Assembly: GCA_038150225.1 (NCBI GenBank)
Contig: JAYQWG010000042.1
Span: 1-15,790, forward strand
Length of the DNA: 15,790 bases
Source: Lucifugimonas sp038150225
Lineage (GTDB): Bacteria; Chloroflexota; Dehalococcoidia; Lucifugimonadales; Lucifugimonadaceae
Direction: 5' to 3'
Made by a program: the position numbers and the translations under genes. Under the pieces are notes generated by a model, which saw nothing but the letters and a program-made list of their open reading frames with translations, was not told the DNA's origin and did not search any database. Of this stretch, positions 13,320 through 15,790 are shown one piece after another (within the stretch, counting starts at the first letter, position 1; every line of letters starts with the position of its first letter).

Positions 13320-13324
13320 CCACC

Positions 13325-13957
13325 GTGTCATCGCCGTCTCACGATAAGAACAACCTGTGGGAGTTCACGCTGAATTTTGTGACTCCTACGGTGAGGCGGC
13401 TGCTGCCAGATGTCCAGAGCGCCACAGCTGTTGAGCTAGGCGGGATTGGTGACGGTGATCGCCTCGTTTCTGCCACGTCTCTTTTCGGGCGAGTGATCGG
13501 TGTCGCCAGCGAATCAGCAATTCAATATTTGGATCAGATTGAGTTTCCGAGCGAGATCGAACTCAAGATCCTACACAGTGGAAAAATCCCGCTTGAGTCT
13601 GGTTCTGTCGATTTCGTCTACACGTTGAACGGGCTTACGCATCTGAGCGATATGGATTCGGTTAATGCTCGGGTCTGTGAGATTGAGAGAGTACTAAAAC
13701 CCGGTGGTGTTGCGATGCTCTGGTTTGGCAGGATTACACGACTGCCGTTTGTCCTGAATCCGATGACATGGCTAAACGGGCATCGATACACCGATGATGA
13801 CGACTACCCGTTGCGTATTCAACAGTCGGCAATGCGACGCATTTTGCGGAAAGAGGGGCTCAAGCACCGGGCGCTCAGCACACCGCTCCACCCCGATACT
13901 TCGTGGAGATTGTTTCGAGGCGGCGAGTTGAATTACGTTACCGCCGTAAAGACGTAA
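13325..13957 (+). CDS. Class I SAM-dependent methyltransferase-like protein
   Basis: This protein has 210 residues from GTG 13325, which lies 5 bp after the SDR stop. Longer in-frame starts would run inside the SDR gene and are not favoured. The Rossmann-like SAM motif I is AVELGGIGDGDRL; then VDFVYTLNGLTHLSDM (acidic/post-II region) and VLKPGGVAMLWF, typical of the Methyltransf_11 fold. The first 20 residues (SPSHDKNNLWEF) are polar. No SD is visible before the GTG, so translation is probably coupled to the SDR. The stop abuts the convergent orn stop with no gap. The target molecule is unknown. Confidence 0.8.
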   Translation: MSSPSHDKNNLWEFTLNFVTPTVRRLLPDVQSATAVELGGIGDGDRLVSATSLFGRVIGVASESAIQYLDQIEFPSEIELKILHSGKIPLESGSVDFVYTLNGLTHLSDMDSVNARVCEIERVLKPGGVAMLWFGRITRLPFVLNPMTWLNGHRYTDDDDYPLRIQQSAMRRILRKEGLKHRALSTPLHPDTSWRLFRGGELNYVTAVKT

Positions 13958-14509
13958 CTAACCCTCAACTTTGTCGACGAACACGTTCTCGCGGTACCAA
14001 CGCAGTTCTTCCACGCTCTCTTTGATGTCAGCAAGAGCGAGGTGCGCTCCACTTTTGTCCGGAGCTTTCTTTGACTTCGGGTACCAGCGATCTACAAGTA
14101 TTTTGATCGAAGAAACGTCGATCATTCGGTAGTGGAAATAGTTCTCGAGCGTTGGCATTTCCTTGTGGAGGAATTTTCGATCTACCCAGATCGAATTTCC
14201 GCATAGAGGCGCAGTCTTTTCCGGTGCCCACTGCTTCAGGAATTCAAGAGTTTGTCGTTCAGCTTCGGCAACATCGATATCGGATGCCGCAATTCGATCA
14301 AGCAAGCCCGATTTCTTGTGCTGCTTTGCGGGCCACTCTTCCATTCGCTCCATTTCTTCAGTTGTCCGATAAATGGCGATTTCGGGACCTTCGGCAAGTA
14401 TGTTGAGATCGGAATCGGTGACCAGAGAGGCAATTTCAACAATTACTTGCTCGTCACTGAGCCCGGTCATTTCTAGATCTACCCAGAAAAGGTTTAGGTT
14501 TTTGTCCAT
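13958..14509 (-). CDS. orn: Oligoribonuclease
   Basis: This 183-residue DEDDh 3'-5' exonuclease finishes RNA turnover by degrading di- to penta-ribonucleotides, including linear cyclic-di-GMP products. All catalytic residues are visible: Asp11 and Glu13 in WVDLEMTGL, Asp110 in GNSIWVDRKFL, His156 and Asp161 in HLALADIKESVEEL. Length is that of E. coli Orn, and the RMIDVSSIK segment is also family-typical. The ATG has no SD; instead TAGAAT on the minus strand (14521-14516) ends 6 bp before it, as expected for a leaderless transcript. Confidence 0.95.
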   Translation of the reverse strand: MDKNLNLFWVDLEMTGLSDEQVIVEIASLVTDSDLNILAEGPEIAIYRTTEEMERMEEWPAKQHKKSGLLDRIAASDIDVAEAERQTLEFLKQWAPEKTAPLCGNSIWVDRKFLHKEMPTLENYFHYRMIDVSSIKILVDRWYPKSKKAPDKSGAHLALADIKESVEELRWYRENVFVDKVEG

Positions 14510-14515
14510 CGGTCG

Positions 14516-14521
14516 ATTCTA
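14516..14521 (-). promoter_or_regulatory. Candidate -10 of a leaderless orn transcript
   Basis: On the minus strand, TAGAAT followed by CGACCG and the ATG places the expected transcription start at or next to the A of the start codon. No convincing -35 is present. Confidence 0.45.
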
Positions 14522-14617
14522 TGGAACTCAGTAAAGGTCTGTTCGTGATTTCGGCAGATGTTTGGTGTCTAATGCAGACCAGATAAGGGAACACGGCGAG
14601 AAGATTGGAGTATCCGA

Positions 14618-15007
14618 GTGGAACGACAGGTGATCATCCCTGACTGGCCCTGGAATGATTCAGTGGGCATCGCTCAGGCGGTTCGAGTTGGCGACACAGT
14701 TCACGTTTCTGGACAAACAGCGCGCGAACCCGAGGGCAATCTTATTGGCGGTGGCAGCACTGAACTCCAGGCTCGAAAAGTGTTTGAGAATATCGAATAT
14801 GTTCTCGAATTGGCGGGATCGAAAATGTCGGAAGTCGTGAAGCTCACAGCCTATTTCACCGACGGTGCCAACTTCCCTGAATACGTAAAAGTCCGCCGTG
14901 AGTTCTTTCCTGAAATTACCTTCTCCGCAACCGGCATGACCGTCACAGCTCTTGCAGAATCAGGGATGCTGCTCGAGGTCGAAGCCGTCGCGGTTATAGG
15001 CAGCTAA
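14618..15007 (+). CDS. RidA (YjgF/YER057c/UK114) family protein lacking the catalytic arginine
   Basis: This 129-residue protein has the RidA fold: VRVGDTVHVSGQTA (23-35), the QARKVFENIEYVLELAG helix (51-67), VVKLTAYFTD and a C-terminal LLEVEAVAV strand. Archetypal RidA deaminates reactive 2-aminoacrylate with an Arg in the segment before that strand. Here the aligned stretch reads FSATGMTVTAL, so alanine (about Ala104) replaces it. It therefore belongs with the Arg-less Rid subgroups of mostly unknown role. The GTG start has GGAG 7 bp upstream. The gene is divergent from orn and is followed 74 bp later by a MarR gene. Confidence 0.88.
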   Translation: MERQVIIPDWPWNDSVGIAQAVRVGDTVHVSGQTAREPEGNLIGGGSTELQARKVFENIEYVLELAGSKMSEVVKLTAYFTDGANFPEYVKVRREFFPEITFSATGMTVTALAESGMLLEVEAVAVIGS

Positions 15008-15060
15008 TACGGCAGTTGAACATAGATTTCGCGACGTCTTGCTCGCACTCCCAATCCGTA

Positions 15061-15075
15061 ATTTAGTATGCTAAT
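15061..15075. promoter_or_regulatory. Candidate MarR operator, upstream copy
   Basis: ATTTAGTATGCTAAT contains TTAG-N4-CTAA and lies 6 bp before the marR-type ATG, overlapping a possible -10 (TATGCT). A 13/15 identical copy in inverted orientation lies after the gene. Autorepression is inferred. Confidence 0.5.
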
Positions 15076-15081
15076 CGAATC

Positions 15082-15528
15082 ATGGTATTTCCAGCACAAT
15101 CTCTAGACACCACCACCAGCTTTCGCATCGCGTTACTGGCGCGACTCCATCGACGTGTTGCCGACCAGCTCATGCGTGAGATCGGACTGTACGTAGGGCA
15201 GGAGATGCTCCTGAATGAACTCTGGGTTGAGGACGGACTAAGTCAGGGTGATCTTGCGGGCCGACTCGGAGTCGCTGCCCCCACACTTACGGTTTCGCTC
15301 AAGGGACTCGAAAAATCAGAGTTGATTAGACGGGTGCCGAACGAGAACGATCGACGCGTCATGAATGTGTTTCTTGCCCGCAAGGGAAGGGACATTCAGA
15401 AACAGGTCCTGAACGCCTGGACCGAACTTGAACGGGTCACGATGGACGATTTCACATCGATTGAAAAGGACCTCTTCAACCGTCTGCTCGACCGAGCCAC
15501 AGGAAACCTTTTGGAAGACGAGGAATGA
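15082..15528 (+). CDS. MarR family transcriptional regulator
   Basis: This 148-residue dimeric winged-helix repressor is of normal length for MarR. Helices near the N-terminus (SFRIALLARLHRRVADQLM) form the dimer interface. The HTH is LSQGDLAGRLGVAAPTLTVSLKGLEKSELI (about 53-82), and the wing contains the family signature NENDRRVMNVFL with the conserved D-R-R. A C-terminal helix pair completes the fold. The ATG has no SD and closely follows the promoter, so the mRNA leader is very short or absent. The flanking palindromes suggest it controls itself. Its ligand is not predictable, and the RidA gene upstream is a possible target. Confidence 0.92.
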   Translation: MVFPAQSLDTTTSFRIALLARLHRRVADQLMREIGLYVGQEMLLNELWVEDGLSQGDLAGRLGVAAPTLTVSLKGLEKSELIRRVPNENDRRVMNVFLARKGRDIQKQVLNAWTELERVTMDDFTSIEKDLFNRLLDRATGNLLEDEE

Positions 15529-15546
15529 GCAGGGTCGCGATTGATG

Positions 15547-15561
15547 ATTAGCACGCTAAAT
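15547..15561. promoter_or_regulatory. Candidate MarR operator, downstream inverted copy
   Basis: ATTAGCACGCTAAAT is the reverse complement of ATTTAGCGTGCTAAT and matches the upstream site at 13 of 15 positions; only two central bases differ. It lies 19 bp after the MarR stop. No protein gene follows before the tRNA. Confidence 0.45.
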
Positions 15562-15658
15562 AAGTTTTGTCTGGTGCAAAAGCCAGGTACATAAATTGTC
15601 CAGCAAGGACACAGCCATGGTTCCAACGCGGTCTAACAGATTATAAGAAGAAGAATAT

Positions 15659-15687
15659 TTGACCCGCATGTGACCGCGGAATAACCT
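15659..15687 (+). promoter_or_regulatory. Sigma-70-type promoter of tRNA-Gly
   Basis: TTGACC (15659-15664) and TAACCT (15682-15687) are separated by exactly 17 bp, placing the transcription start near 15694, about 12 bp before the mature tRNA. Confidence 0.6.
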
Positions 15688-15705
15688 GCGCTTCAACTAC
15701 ATAGA

Positions 15706-15780
15706 GCGGGAGTAGCTCAGTGGTAGAGCATCTGCTTCCCAAGCAGAGGGTCGCGGGTTCGATCCCCGTCTCCCGCTCCA
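15706..15780 (+). tRNA. tRNA-Gly (anticodon CCC)
   Basis: A complete cloverleaf is visible. The acceptor stem GCGGGAG pairs with CTCCCGC. The D arm is GCTC...GAGC, and the anticodon stem TCTGC/GCAGA holds the loop TTCCCAA with anticodon CCC (15738-15740), reading GGG. A five-base variable loop precedes the T arm with TTCGATC. The discriminator is T, and the CCA end is encoded (15778-15780). Confidence 0.97.
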
Positions 15781-15790
15781 ATCGGTCACA

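Noticed and set aside
13208..13324. Longer methyltransferase start overlapping the SDR gene
   Set aside because: The extra N-terminus is Arg-rich out-of-frame SDR sequence; GTG 13325 just after the SDR stop is more credible.
14536..14580. Inverted repeat GGTCTG ... CAGACC between orn and the RidA gene
   Set aside because: 6-bp arms with a 33-bp gap are expected by chance and show no symmetry around a promoter.
1..15790. Mobile elements, CRISPR arrays or phage genes
   Set aside because: No transposase or integrase translation, no regularly spaced long repeats, and no terminal inverted repeats or target-site duplications were seen. The tRNA lies at the window edge, so an island beyond it cannot be judged.

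Overview
The window is about 15.8 kb of ordinary bacterial chromosome with intermediate GC, many GTG and TTG starts, CGA-rich arginine codons, and at least one gene that looks leaderless. No mobile element, phage gene or CRISPR array is visible. The mix of genes (neutral-ceramidase-like protein, HpcH/HpaI aldolase, CaiB/BaiF CoA-transferase, SDR, ALS/IolD-like thiamine enzyme, CopC-CopD fusion, oligoribonuclease) and the actinobacterial-style DNA sites suggest a free-living heterotroph in the Terrabacteria. An uncultured Chloroflexota (SAR202-like) or a deep actinobacterium is my best guess. This is inference from memory of gene content, with no marker gene behind it.

Layout. Positions 3-995 hold the 3' part of a ceramidase-like gene cut by the window edge. 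A gene-poor stretch (996-1686) follows, with one 40-codon and one 82-codon candidate ORF. An HpcH/HpaI aldolase lies on the minus strand (1687-2571). A 483-bp divergent intergenic region then carries a CRP-type palindrome and a striking 11-bp-phased array of GlnR-like half-sites. It leads into a nitrogen cluster: amt (3055-4389), a stand-alone OmpR-type winged-helix protein (4496-4840) and a P-II protein (4858-5199). The cluster is closed by a hairpin shared with the convergent thiamine-diphosphate enzyme (5244-7046, minus).

Divergent from that enzyme is a four-gene copper cluster (7166-11168): a His-rich membrane-anchored protein, an exported cupredoxin-like protein with a C-terminal anchor, a 63-aa membrane protein, and a 760-aa CopC-CopD-YtkA-like-cytochrome c fusion. 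The upstream region contains a near-consensus CusR/CopR-type cop box.

The last part contains CaiB (11165-12394, minus), divergent SDR (12555-13319) and methyltransferase (13325-13957) genes, oligoribonuclease (13958-14509, minus), an atypical RidA-family protein (14618-15007), a MarR regulator flanked by two copies of a candidate operator, and tRNA-Gly(CCC) with its own promoter.

The two parts most worth following are the nitrogen cluster and the copper cluster. In the first, a receiver-less winged-helix protein sits between an ammonium channel and its P-II partner, downstream of a seven-unit array with OmpR-family spacing. In the second, metal-binding and electron-transfer domains are combined unusually under a recognisable copper box.
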